This document shows positions 1 through 7,137 of a DNA stretch of 22,672 nt, in pieces. The notes under the pieces were generated by a model. It had not been told where the DNA came from and did not search any database. It saw only the letters and a program-made list of their open reading frames with translations. The stretch is from Roseovarius sp. UBA6217 (GTDB lineage: Bacteria > Pseudomonadota > Alphaproteobacteria > Rhodobacterales > Rhodobacteraceae). Location of the stretch: positions 1 through 22,672 of the forward strand of contig DISF01000067.1 in the NCBI GenBank assembly GCA_002421985.1, given 5' to 3'. The stretch's first letter is position 1. Every line of letters starts with the position of its first letter. The position numbers were made by a program, and so were the translations under genes.

Positions 1-588
1 ATGGTCGAGATGGTCGAGACGGCAGCGATCCTCAATCAGGCAGATGCCCGCGCGTTGGTGATCCTTGACGAGATCGGGCGCGGGACGGCAACCTATGATG
101 GCCTGAGCATCGCCTGGGCGGTGATGGAGCATCTGCACGATGTGAACGGCTGTCGAGCGCTTTTCGCCACGCATTACCACGAGATGACACGGCTCAGCAA
201 GCGGCTGGCGCGGGTGGCCAATGCCACGGTCAGCGTCAAGGAGCATGATGGCGAGGTGATTTTCCTGCACGAGGTGCGGCGCGGCGCGGCGGATCGCAGC
301 TATGGTGTGCAGGTGGCGCGGCTGGCGGGGTTGCCCGAAGCGGTGGTTGCCCGTGCCCGCGTGGTGCTCGACGCGCTGGAGAAAGGCGAGCGCGAGGGCG
401 GGGCGGCGCGCACGGCGCTGATCGACGATCTGCCCCTGTTCGCGGCAACGCCCGCGCCCGCGCCGGTGATGCGGGCCGATTCGGGTGTTGAGAAGCGGCT
501 GTCGGAGGTGATGCCCGATACGCTCAGCCCGCGCGAGGCGCTGGATCTGATTTATGAATTGAAAGGGATGATTGACGGGGCGGGGTAA
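1..588 (+). CDS. mutS: DNA mismatch repair ATPase MutS, C-terminal part (5' end outside window)
   Basis: This is the last 195 residues of MutS, which recognises mismatched bases and small loops and, after ATP-driven clamp formation, recruits MutL. The reading frame is open from the first base, and the opening residues MVEMVETAAILNQA match the middle of the MutS ATPase domain (family context STFMVEM), so the real start lies upstream. Visible motifs are the Walker B/signature segment DEIGRGTATYDG (residues about 24-35), the H-loop ATHYHEMTRL (about 56-65), and a C-terminal segment SPREALDLIYELKGM resembling the MutS tetramerisation tail. Full-length family members have about 850-880 residues, so roughly a fifth is present. 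It ends in TAA, 15 bp from the convergent end of grpE, with a GC-rich hairpin across the stop codon. Identification is secure. Confidence 0.96.
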   Translation: MVEMVETAAILNQADARALVILDEIGRGTATYDGLSIAWAVMEHLHDVNGCRALFATHYHEMTRLSKRLARVANATVSVKEHDGEVIFLHEVRRGAADRSYGVQVARLAGLPEAVVARARVVLDALEKGEREGGAARTALIDDLPLFAATPAPAPVMRADSGVEKRLSEVMPDTLSPREALDLIYELKGMIDGAG

Positions 589-599
589 CCCCCGCCCGT
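575..599. terminator. Possible bidirectional terminator hairpin between mutS and grpE
   Basis: A GC-rich inverted repeat: 575-585 pairs with 590-599 (ten base pairs with one bulged G at 580), loop at 586-589 including the mutS TAA. It sits exactly where two convergent genes end. There is no T-tract on either side, so it is not a classical intrinsic terminator; it may stabilise 3' ends or act with Rho. Confidence 0.4.
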
Positions 600-603
600 G
601 GCA

Positions 604-1164
604 CTATTCGCGGTTCGAGGATACGCCAACCTGCGCGGGGCGCAGGATACGGTCGTGCAGCATGAAGCCCTGCGCCGAGACCTGAATGATCTCTCCGGCG
701 TTTGTGCCGGGAAGGGGGGCTTCGAACATCGCTTCGTGAATTTGCGGATCGAATCGATCGCCAATCTGCGGGTCGATCACGGTGATGCCGTGCTTGGCAA
801 ACACGTTGCGCAATTCGCGCAGCGTCAGCTCGATCCCCTCGCAAAGGGCGGCGGCACCGGCGCGCTGATCCTCGGTGAGGGTATCGAGCGCGCGCTTGAG
901 GCTGTCATAGACCGGGAGCATGTCCCGCGCGAGCCGAGAGCCGCCGTAATTCTCGGCCTCGCGGCGATCCCGTTCCGAGCGCTTGCGCGCGTTCTCGGCC
1001 TCTGCAAGCGCGCGCATGAACTTGTCCTGAAGCGCGTCACGTTCGGCGCGCAAGATGGCGATCTCATCTTCCTCTGGGGATATTTCCGCGTCCATCGCGG
1101 CCTGTTCCTCGGCGGCGGCTTCTTCGATATCGTCGAGAAAACCCTGTTCTTTCGGCTCTGCCAT
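604..1164 (-). CDS. grpE: GrpE, nucleotide exchange factor of DnaK
   Basis: GrpE releases ADP from the Hsp70 chaperone DnaK in the cytoplasm and so drives the folding cycle. The 186-residue product has the expected architecture: an acidic N-terminal tail, a long charged helix (about residues 30-70, rich in ERD/AEAEN), and the C-terminal beta domain with the family signature GDRFDPQIHEAMFEAPLPG (about residues 134-152) followed by QVSAQGFMLHDRILRPAQV. Length is normal for an alphaproteobacterial GrpE. The ATG lies 3 nt after the hrcA stop, and an AGAGG ribosome-binding site sits in the end of hrcA, so the two genes are almost surely co-transcribed. dnaK/dnaJ are not in the window. Confidence 0.97.
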   Translation of the reverse strand: MAEPKEQGFLDDIEEAAAEEQAAMDAEISPEEDEIAILRAERDALQDKFMRALAEAENARKRSERDRREAENYGGSRLARDMLPVYDSLKRALDTLTEDQRAGAAALCEGIELTLRELRNVFAKHGITVIDPQIGDRFDPQIHEAMFEAPLPGTNAGEIIQVSAQGFMLHDRILRPAQVGVSSNRE

Positions 1165-1167
1165 GTC

Positions 1168-2238
1168 TTACCTCTCACTCCGGTCGGAGATCAGCCTGCC
1201 CACGAGCTGTGCCGTGTAATCCACGATCGGCACGATACGCCCGTAGTTGAGGCGCGTGGGGCCGATAACGCCCACCGCGCCGATGATCTTTCGGTCAGCG
1301 TTCATATATGGAGAGACAACCAAAGAGGAACCCGAAAGTGAGAAAAGTTTGTTCTCCGAGCCGATAAAAATGCGCACGCCTTCGCCTTCGTCGGCGCGTG
1401 CGAGGAATTCGGCGATGTCACGCTTGCGTTCGAGGTCGTCAAACAGGATGCGGATTCGCTCCAGATCGGCCTCGTCAACATCGGCGTCGATCAGGTTCGC
1501 GCGACCGCGCACGATAAGGCGCTCGTGTCGCTCGCCCTCATCGGCCCAGACGGCAAGGCCGCTTTCGACAAAAGCATGGGCGAGCGCGTCGATTTCCTGC
1601 CGCCGTGCAGCGATTTCACGGCTGATGTGGCGCTGCATGTCCGAGAGTGTCTTGCCCTCGACCAGCGCGTTGAGGAAATTTGCGGCCTCGCGCATCGAGC
1701 TTGGGGTGTGGCCGGGCGGCGGAGTGAAAACGCGGTTTTCCACCTGACCATCAGAAAAGACCAGCACCACCAGCGCGCGATCCTGCGCAAGGCTGACAAA
1801 CTCGATATGCTTGATCGGCGCCTCGTGCTTGGGTGCGAGCACCAGCGACGCGCTGCGCGTAACCCCCGAGAGCGCCGAGCCGATACTGTCGAGCAAGCCA
1901 GCCACGTCACGTGAATTGCTGGCGATGGTGGAATCGATCAACTCGCGGTCGCTCTCTTCGAGCCCACCCACCTCGAGCAGGCCATCGACGAACATGCGCA
2001 GCCCCTCCTGGGTGGGCACGCGACCGGCGCTTATATGCGGGCTGCCGAGGAGCCCCATATATTCGAGGTCCTGCATCACGTTTCGGATGGTGGCGGCGCT
2101 TACCTTTTCGCTGAAATCGCGGGAAAGGGTACGGGAGCCGACCGGATCACCGGTGGCAAGATAGCCCTCGACCACACGGCGAAACACCTCGCGCGAGCGA
2201 TCATCGAGCTGGGCAAGTCTGGTGGCGTCCTCGGACAT
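1168..2238 (-). CDS. hrcA: Heat-inducible transcription repressor HrcA
   Basis: HrcA binds the CIRCE operator (TTAGCACTC-N9-GAGTGCTAA) and represses chaperonin genes, classically groESL in alphaproteobacteria; its own folding depends on GroEL. The 356-residue product starts with the winged-helix domain (LDDRSREVFRRVVEGYLATG, then VSAATIRNVMQDLEYMGLL, then ISAGRVPTQEGLRMFVD) and ends with the conserved segment VVSPYMNADRKIIGAVGVIG and GPTRLNYGRIVPIVDYTA. I chose the ATG at 2238 because it begins MSEDATRLAQLDDRS as in the family and has an AAGGAAG ribosome-binding site about 9 nt upstream; a longer reading frame to 2286 adds 16 non-family residues. It is the first gene of a two-gene unit with grpE. 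I found no CIRCE element in the flanking region, so autorepression through CIRCE is not supported here. Confidence 0.96.
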   Translation of the reverse strand: MSEDATRLAQLDDRSREVFRRVVEGYLATGDPVGSRTLSRDFSEKVSAATIRNVMQDLEYMGLLGSPHISAGRVPTQEGLRMFVDGLLEVGGLEESDRELIDSTIASNSRDVAGLLDSIGSALSGVTRSASLVLAPKHEAPIKHIEFVSLAQDRALVVLVFSDGQVENRVFTPPPGHTPSSMREAANFLNALVEGKTLSDMQRHISREIAARRQEIDALAHAFVESGLAVWADEGERHERLIVRGRANLIDADVDEADLERIRILFDDLERKRDIAEFLARADEGEGVRIFIGSENKLFSLSGSSLVVSPYMNADRKIIGAVGVIGPTRLNYGRIVPIVDYTAQLVGRLISDRSER

Positions 2239-2265
2239 TTGCTGCGGCTTCCTTGTCAGACTGGC

Positions 2266-2293
2266 ATTAAAGACGGTGGGGCGCAAAGGTCAA
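2266..2293 (-). promoter_or_regulatory. Candidate sigma70-type promoter of hrcA-grpE
   Basis: On the minus strand TTGACC (2293-2288) is followed after 16 nt by TTTAAT (2271-2266); each hexamer matches the consensus at five of six positions. Predicted transcription start is near 2258, leaving a leader of about 20 nt before the hrcA ATG. Read from sequence only. Confidence 0.5.
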
Positions 2294-2299
2294 TCAGGG

Positions 2300-2327
2300 T
2301 TGCCATCGCGTGCTCCCCCCATATATG
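2300..2327 (+). promoter_or_regulatory. Candidate promoter of rph-rdgB-hemW
   Basis: TTGCCA (2300-2305) and TATATG (2322-2327) are spaced by 16 nt in the 117-bp divergent region between hrcA and rph. The predicted start near 2334 would give a leader of about 20 nt. An AGGGGA ribosome-binding site follows at 2345-2350. The -10 match is only four of six. Confidence 0.4.
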
Positions 2328-2355
2328 CCGAGGCCAACATCACAAGGGGACAGAG

Positions 2356-3072
2356 ATGCGGCCTTCGGGAAGAGATTTAAGCGAAATGCGGCCTGTTTCA
2401 ATCGAGACGGGGGTTCTGAAACATGCCGAAGGGTCGTGCCTTATCAAGATGGGTGATACGCATGTTCTATGCTCGGCAACCATCGAGGACCGAGTGCCGC
2501 CCTTTGTCAAGGGGAGCGGGCTTGGCTGGGTGACGGCCGAATACGGGATGCTGCCGCGCTCGACGGGTAGCCGCATGCGGCGCGAGGCGGCCCTTGGCAA
2601 GCAGGGCGGGCGCACGGTCGAAATCCAGCGGCTGATCGGGCGCGCGCTGCGGGCGGGCGTGGATCGCGTGGCGCTCGGTGAGCGGCAGATCACGGTTGAT
2701 TGCGATGTGATCCAGGCCGACGGGGGCACGCGCTGCGCCTCGATCACCGGGGGATGGGTGGCGCTGCGGCTGGCGGTGGGCAGGCTGATGAAGGCGGGCG
2801 ATGTGCTGAGCGATCCGATGGTGGATCCGGTGGCCGCGGTGTCTTGCGGGATCTATGCCGGGCAGCCGGTGCTCGATCTCGATTACCCCGAGGATAGCGC
2901 CGCCGGCGTTGACGGAAATTTCGTCCTCACCGGCAGGGGTCGGCTGATCGAGGTGCAGATGAGCGCCGAGGGCGCGACCTATAGCCGGAACGAGATGACC
3001 ACGCTGCTTGATCTGGCCGAGAAGGGCGTGGGTCAATTGGTGGCAAAGCAGCGCGAGGCGGTCGGTGCGTAG
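2356..3072 (+). CDS. rph: Ribonuclease PH
   Basis: RNase PH is a phosphorolytic 3'-5' exoribonuclease that trims tRNA precursors, releasing nucleoside diphosphates. The 238-residue product begins MRPSGR as the family does and carries GWVTAEYGMLPRSTGSR, ALGERQITVDCDVIQADGGT and the catalytic-region motif LDLDYPEDSAAGVDGNFVLT with its conserved aspartates. Length is typical (about 238). The frame is open much further upstream, back to 2035, but that part is antisense to hrcA; the ATG at 2356 has AGGGGA five nt upstream and the correct family N-terminus. Its end overlaps the rdgB start by 8 nt, so translation of the two is likely coupled. Confidence 0.97.
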   Translation: MRPSGRDLSEMRPVSIETGVLKHAEGSCLIKMGDTHVLCSATIEDRVPPFVKGSGLGWVTAEYGMLPRSTGSRMRREAALGKQGGRTVEIQRLIGRALRAGVDRVALGERQITVDCDVIQADGGTRCASITGGWVALRLAVGRLMKAGDVLSDPMVDPVAAVSCGIYAGQPVLDLDYPEDSAAGVDGNFVLTGRGRLIEVQMSAEGATYSRNEMTTLLDLAEKGVGQLVAKQREAVGA

Positions 3073-3673
3073 GTTTTCAGGCGATACGCTTTTGGTGGCG
3101 ACGCATAACGTCGGCAAGCTGGAAGAGATTGCGCATCTGATGCAGCCCTTTGGCGTAGCCGTCGTGGGCGCGGGCGAAATGGGGCTGCCAGAGCCGGAGG
3201 AGACCGAGACCACGTTCATCGGCAACGCGCGGATCAAGGCGCACGCGGCGGCCCTGGCCACCGGGCTTCCGGCGCTGGCGGATGATTCGGGGATCGTGGT
3301 TGACGCGCTCGACGGCGCGCCGGGGGTCTATACGGCGGATTGGGCGGAAACAGGCTCTGGTCGCGATTTCATCATGGCGATGGGAAAGGTGCATGACCGC
3401 TTGCGCGCGACCGGCGCAGCGCAGCCTTGGACGGCGCGATTTTGCTGCACGCTGGTGCTGGCCTGGCCTGACGGGCATGACGAGGTGTTCGAAGGCAAGG
3501 TAGAGGGCCGGGTGGTCTGGCCAATGCGCGGGGCTGCGGGGCATGGCTATGACCCGATCTTTCAACCCGACGGGTATGAGGTAACCTTTGCCGAGATGGA
3601 TCGTTGGGAGAAGAACCGGATCAGCCACCGCGCGGATGCCTTCGCCCGGATGATTGGTAGCTGCTTTGGCTGA
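3065..3673 (+). CDS. rdgB: Non-canonical purine NTP pyrophosphatase RdgB/HAM1
   Basis: RdgB hydrolyses dITP, ITP and XTP to monophosphates, keeping deaminated purines out of DNA and RNA. The product (202 residues from the GTG at 3065) has the family motifs in order: substrate loop ATHNVGKLEEI near the N-terminus, LADDSGIVVDALDGAPGVYT with the metal-binding aspartates, and GYDPIFQPDGYEVTFAEM plus KNRISHRADAF near the C-terminus. The GTG start is inferred: it places the first beta strand (TLLVATHN) at the usual position and overlaps the rph stop by 8 nt; the frame itself stays open upstream to 3008 with unrelated residues. The 3' end overlaps hemW. Confidence 0.95.
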   Translation: MRRFSGDTLLVATHNVGKLEEIAHLMQPFGVAVVGAGEMGLPEPEETETTFIGNARIKAHAAALATGLPALADDSGIVVDALDGAPGVYTADWAETGSGRDFIMAMGKVHDRLRATGAAQPWTARFCCTLVLAWPDGHDEVFEGKVEGRVVWPMRGAAGHGYDPIFQPDGYEVTFAEMDRWEKNRISHRADAFARMIGSCFG

Positions 3674-4820
3674 AGATTGGCAGGCGGGGGGCTTTGGTCT
3701 CTATGTCCATTGGCCGTTTTGCCAGGCGAAATGCCCCTATTGCGATTTCAACAGCCATGTGGCGGATCGGATAGACCAGGCGCGCTGGCGCGAGGCCTAC
3801 CTGAAGGAAATCGCGTTTTATGCCGGTTTAGTGCCTGATCGCGTGCTGACCTCGATCTTTTTCGGGGGCGGCACACCAAGCCTGATGGAGCCGGAATCGG
3901 TAGCCGAGGTGATCGCGGCGGCACGGCGCGCGTGGCCGGTGGCCAATGATCTCGAAGTGACGCTCGAAGCCAACCCGACATCGGTAGAGGCGGGGCGATT
4001 CGCGGCCTATGCCGACGCGGGGGTGAACCGGGTATCGCTAGGCGTTCAGGCACTGAATGACGACGATTTAAGGCGGTTGGGGCGGCGGCATAGCGTGGCG
4101 GAAGCCATCCAGGCCTTTGAAATTGCAAGAGAATTCTTTGTGCGGACGAGCTTTGACCTGATTTATGCGCGCCAGGATCAGGGGCTCGCGGATTGGCGCG
4201 CAGAGCTGGGGCGCGCGCTTGATCTCGCGGTGGATCACCTGTCGCTCTATCAGCTGACGATCGAGGGCGGCACGGCATTTGGCGACCGTTACGCAGCGGG
4301 CAAGCTGCGCGGGCTTCCCGAGGAAGACCTTGCCGCCGACATGTATGAGGCGACGCAAGATATCTGCGGGGCGGCGGGGCTTGAGGGATATGAGGTCTCT
4401 AATCACGCCAAACCGGGGTCGGAATCGCGGCACAACCTGATCTATTGGCGCTATGGCGATTATGTCGGGATCGGCCCCGGCGCGCATGGGCGGCTTACCC
4501 TGTACGGGCAACGCCATGCCACCGAGGCGTGGCGCGCGCCGGAAAAATGGCTTAATTCGGTGGCGACAGGATCGGGCGAAAGCCTGCGCGATCCGCTGCC
4601 CCTTGCAGAGCAGGCCACGGAATATCTTCTGATGGGGCTGCGCCTCCGCGACGGGATCGACATGGAGCGCCACGCGCGGCTTGCGGGTAGGCCGCTTGAG
4701 GCTGCGCGGTTGGCCCATCTCGAAGAGATCGGCATGGTGCGGATCACGGGCAATCGGCTTTGCGCCACCGAGTCGGGGCGCGCCGTGCTGAACGCGGTGC
4801 TGCGGGCGCTACTGGCCTGA
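3654..4820 (+). CDS. hemW: HemW, radical SAM heme chaperone (formerly HemN-like)
   Basis: HemW belongs to the oxygen-independent coproporphyrinogen oxidase-like radical SAM family but is thought to carry and insert heme, rather than to decarboxylate coproporphyrinogen. The cluster motif near the N-terminus reads CQAKCPYCDFN (CxxxCxxC followed by DF), the HemW pattern, rather than the CxxxCxxCxC of true HemN. FFGGGTPSLM and the C-terminal domain (YLLMGLRLRDGIDMERH) also fit. The start is uncertain. There is no ATG in frame; TTG at 3654 (388 residues) overlaps rdgB by 20 nt, and TTG at 3666 (384 residues) overlaps it by 8 nt, the same spacing as rph/rdgB. Neither has a strong ribosome-binding site. 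Third gene of the rph-rdgB-hemW cluster, ending 6 bp from convergent parB. Confidence 0.93.
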   Translation: MVAALAEDWQAGGFGLYVHWPFCQAKCPYCDFNSHVADRIDQARWREAYLKEIAFYAGLVPDRVLTSIFFGGGTPSLMEPESVAEVIAAARRAWPVANDLEVTLEANPTSVEAGRFAAYADAGVNRVSLGVQALNDDDLRRLGRRHSVAEAIQAFEIAREFFVRTSFDLIYARQDQGLADWRAELGRALDLAVDHLSLYQLTIEGGTAFGDRYAAGKLRGLPEEDLAADMYEATQDICGAAGLEGYEVSNHAKPGSESRHNLIYWRYGDYVGIGPGAHGRLTLYGQRHATEAWRAPEKWLNSVATGSGESLRDPLPLAEQATEYLLMGLRLRDGIDMERHARLAGRPLEAARLAHLEEIGMVRITGNRLCATESGRAVLNAVLRALLA

Positions 4821-4826
4821 GGACGG

Positions 4827-5714
4827 TCAGGCGGTCAGAAGCGCCATAAGCCGATCAAGATCATCAAGCGAGGCGTAATGGATGCTGAGCGCGCCGTTCT
4901 CTTGCCCCGGCTTGTGGTCAATCCGAACCGTCATCGACAGCGCCGCGGAGAGATCCGATTCGAGCGCCTTGGTATCGGCGTCTTTCTCGGCCTTTTCACT
5001 GCGCTTGCTGCTCTTCTTCTGCGCAGGATCGGCCTTGGCGAGCTTTTCGGTCTCGCGCACCGACAGCCCCTTTTGAATGACCTTTGCGGCGAGCGCCGAG
5101 GCATCGGGCGCGGTGATGAGCGCGCGGGCGTGCCCGGCAGACAGGTGGCCCTTCCGAAGATGCTCCTGCACGTCCTCTGGCAGGTTCAACAGACGCACGG
5201 CATTGGCGATATGGCTGCGGCTTTTGCCAAGAACCTCGGCGAGCCTTTCCTGGGTATGTCCGAACTTCGTCATCAACTGGCTGTAGCCTGCAGCCTCTTC
5301 GACCGGGTTGAGATCGGCGCGCTGGATATTTTCGATGATCGCAACCTCGAGCACCTCGATATCGGTAAAGCTGCGCAAAAGAACCGGCACCTCGTGCAGC
5401 TTGGCCATCTGCGCGGCGCGCCAGCGGCGTTCACCTGCCACGATTTCATAGGCTCCGGGCTTGCGCGGGCTTTCGCGGACGATAAGCGGCTGGATAATGC
5501 CCTTTTCCGTGATCGAGCGGGCAAGATCGGCGAGCGCGTCGGCATCGAAATGACGGCGCGGCTGATCGGGGTTGGGGTGAACCTTTTCCACCGGCACGCG
5601 CATATCTGGGTGTGGGCGCTGCGTATCGGCGCTTTCGCTGGCCTCGCGAACATCGGCCATCAGCGCCGACAGGCCGCGCCCAAGGCCACGGGATTGGGTT
5701 CTTTTGATGCTCAC
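4827..5714 (-). CDS. parB: Chromosome partitioning protein ParB
   Basis: ParB binds parS sites near the origin, spreads as a CTP-dependent clamp and, with ParA, segregates sister origins; it also loads SMC. The 295-residue protein has the N-terminal signature RGLGRGLSALMAD, the CTP-binding boxes (VHPNPDQPRRHFD, GIIQPLIVRE, GERRWRAAQ, ENIQRADLNPVEEA) and a central helix-turn-helix (TQERLAEVLGKSRSHIANAVR, shortened here to its start LAEVLGKSRSHIANAVR, about residues 160-180). A charged linker rich in KSSKRSEKAEKD precedes the C-terminal dimerisation domain. The start is GTG at 5714 with GAAGGA upstream, 18 nt after the parA stop. Two parS sites lie 1.4 and 3.3 kb away in rsmG and mnmG. Last gene of the six-gene leftward run. 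Confidence 0.97.
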   Translation of the reverse strand: MSIKRTQSRGLGRGLSALMADVREASESADTQRPHPDMRVPVEKVHPNPDQPRRHFDADALADLARSITEKGIIQPLIVRESPRKPGAYEIVAGERRWRAAQMAKLHEVPVLLRSFTDIEVLEVAIIENIQRADLNPVEEAAGYSQLMTKFGHTQERLAEVLGKSRSHIANAVRLLNLPEDVQEHLRKGHLSAGHARALITAPDASALAAKVIQKGLSVRETEKLAKADPAQKKSSKRSEKAEKDADTKALESDLSAALSMTVRIDHKPGQENGALSIHYASLDDLDRLMALLTA

Positions 5715-5732
5715 CGCCTCGTTTCCTTCTGG

Positions 5733-6542
5733 TTAAGCCGCAATGCGCGCGTGGCGCTGAATGATCTCGCGGGCGAGCTCGCGATAGGCCTGCGCCCCCT
5801 TGGACGTGGAATCATAGGTCAGGACCGGCATGGCGTAGGAGGGCGCCTCGCTCACCCTGACATTGCGAGGGATGCGCGTGGCAAAGACCAGATCACCAAG
5901 CGTATCGCGGGCATCGGCCTCTACCTGGGCAGAAAGATTATTGCGCGCGTCCACCATCGTCAAAAGCACCCCCTCGATGCGCAGGGCGGCATTCGCACTC
6001 TGGCGCACCTCGCGGATGGTCAGCATGAGCTGCGACAGGCCTTCGAGCGCGAAAAACTCTGCCTGAAGCGGGATCAGCACCGAATGCGCGGCGACCATTG
6101 CGTTGACGGTGAGCAGGTTGAGCGACGGCGGGCAATCAATCAGGATATAATCGAGCGAAAGCCCCTCCATCGCGGGCTGTCGCAGCGCATCATGCAGCAG
6201 AAAGCTGCGCTTTTCGTTGGCGAGAAGCTCTATATCCGCCGAGGAAAGATCAACCGTGGCAGGGATGATCGACAGGCGATCCTGCGAGGTGGCCTGCACC
6301 GCGTCATCGAGCGCCGCCTCGTCGAGGAGAAAATCATAGGTGGTGATCGCGCGCGCACCGGCCGCGATCCCCAGACCGGTGGAGGCGTTGCCCTGCGGGT
6401 CAAGATCAACGATCAGAACGCGCGCGCCCGATTCGGCAAGCGCGGCACCAAGGTTTATCGTGGTCGTGGTCTTGCCCACACCGCCCTTTTGATTGGCGAC
6501 CGCGATGATGCGGGGGGTGGTGACAGAACGGGGCTCAGGCAC
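5733..6542 (-). CDS. parA: Chromosome partitioning ATPase ParA (Soj family)
   Basis: ParA is a Walker-type ATPase that binds DNA non-specifically when dimeric and pulls ParB-parS complexes apart. The 269-residue product has the deviant Walker A NQKGGVGKTTT near residue 20, DLDPQGNAS, the Walker B-like YILIDCPPSLNLLT and EFFALEGLSQL. I place the start at GTG 6542 (MPEPRSVTTPRIIAVAN): an AGGAG ribosome-binding site lies 6 nt upstream, inside the end of rsmG, and the gene overlaps the rsmG stop by 8 nt. The frame stays open to 6746, but the additional residues are antisense-like and unrelated to the family. Short, without an N-terminal regulatory domain, as in chromosomal rather than type Ia plasmid ParA. 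Confidence 0.97.
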   Translation of the reverse strand: MPEPRSVTTPRIIAVANQKGGVGKTTTTINLGAALAESGARVLIVDLDPQGNASTGLGIAAGARAITTYDFLLDEAALDDAVQATSQDRLSIIPATVDLSSADIELLANEKRSFLLHDALRQPAMEGLSLDYILIDCPPSLNLLTVNAMVAAHSVLIPLQAEFFALEGLSQLMLTIREVRQSANAALRIEGVLLTMVDARNNLSAQVEADARDTLGDLVFATRIPRNVRVSEAPSYAMPVLTYDSTSKGAQAYRELAREIIQRHARIAA

Positions 6543-7137
6543 GGGATACTCCTGTGACGCGCAAGATGACGGCAGCGGGGTCTGTCCTGCTTTTATCAAC
6601 GCGATGCGAGAATTGCCACTTGCTTTGCGCGTCCGAGATCTCTTGTTGCCATGTCGCGCCCTTGGGAAACAGCGCGGTACCCCCAGGGCCAAGATGGCGG
6701 GCGGCGAAGCCAAGCAATGTTGGCAGATCGGCCAGCGCGCGGGCACTGACGATATCGGCGGCGAGCGGTTCCGTCTCTTCGATTCGCGCGGTTATGACAG
6801 TGGCAGCGAGGCCTGTTTCGCGGACCACCGTGCGCAGAAAGGCAGATTTCCGCGCATCTGATTCGACGAGGGTGACGCGAGCCGGAGAGCCAGTTTCCCG
6901 CGCGAGGATTGCGATGACGAGTCCGGGAAACCCGCCGCCAGAGCCGATATCCGCCCAATGCGTGACAGGATGCGCGGCGAGATCGTGAAGCTGCGCCGAA
7001 TCCTCGACATGCCGCACCCACAAGTCGGACAGGGAGGCGCGCGAAACAAGGTTGATTCGCGGATTCCATTTTTTCAGGAGTGCGGCGTAGTGGCTCAGGC
7101 GTTCTTCTGTTTCACGTGAAACATTTTTCCCGATCAT
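6535..7137 (-). CDS. rsmG: 16S rRNA (guanine-527-N7)-methyltransferase RsmG (GidB)
   Basis: RsmG methylates N7 of G527 in the 530 loop of 16S rRNA using S-adenosylmethionine; loss gives low-level streptomycin resistance in several bacteria. The 200-residue product starts MIGKNVSRETEERLSHYAAL, then KKWNPRINLVSRASL, the SAM-binding glycine loop ADIGSGGGFPGLVIAI (about residues 63-78) and VTLVESDARKSAFLRTV. The residues NVSRET are encoded by a parS palindrome (7108-7123). The ATG overlaps the mnmG stop in an ATGA arrangement, and the 3' end overlaps parA, so translation is probably coupled through mnmG-rsmG-parA. Normal length for the family. Confidence 0.97.
   Translation of the reverse strand: MIGKNVSRETEERLSHYAALLKKWNPRINLVSRASLSDLWVRHVEDSAQLHDLAAHPVTHWADIGSGGGFPGLVIAILARETGSPARVTLVESDARKSAFLRTVVRETGLAATVITARIEETEPLAADIVSARALADLPTLLGFAARHLGPGGTALFPKGATWQQEISDAQSKWQFSHRVDKSRTDPAAVILRVTGVSRA
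7108..7123. promoter_or_regulatory. parS site 1 (ParB-binding centromere palindrome)
   Basis: TGTTTCACGTGAAACA is a perfect 16-bp palindrome and matches the widely conserved bacterial parS consensus TGTTNCACGTGAAACA. It lies inside rsmG, covering the last base of codon 5 through codon 10 (NVSRET), about 1.4 kb from parB. Confidence 0.93.

Noticed and set aside
2239..2355. CIRCE operator between hrcA and rph
   Set aside because: I looked for TTAGCACTC-N9-GAGTGCTAA or close variants and found none; only ordinary promoter-like hexamers are present.
4878..6557. Plus-strand open frame of 559 codons opposite parB and parA
   Set aside because: It is antisense to well-identified genes, with a low-complexity mix of R, G, H and L and no family resemblance.
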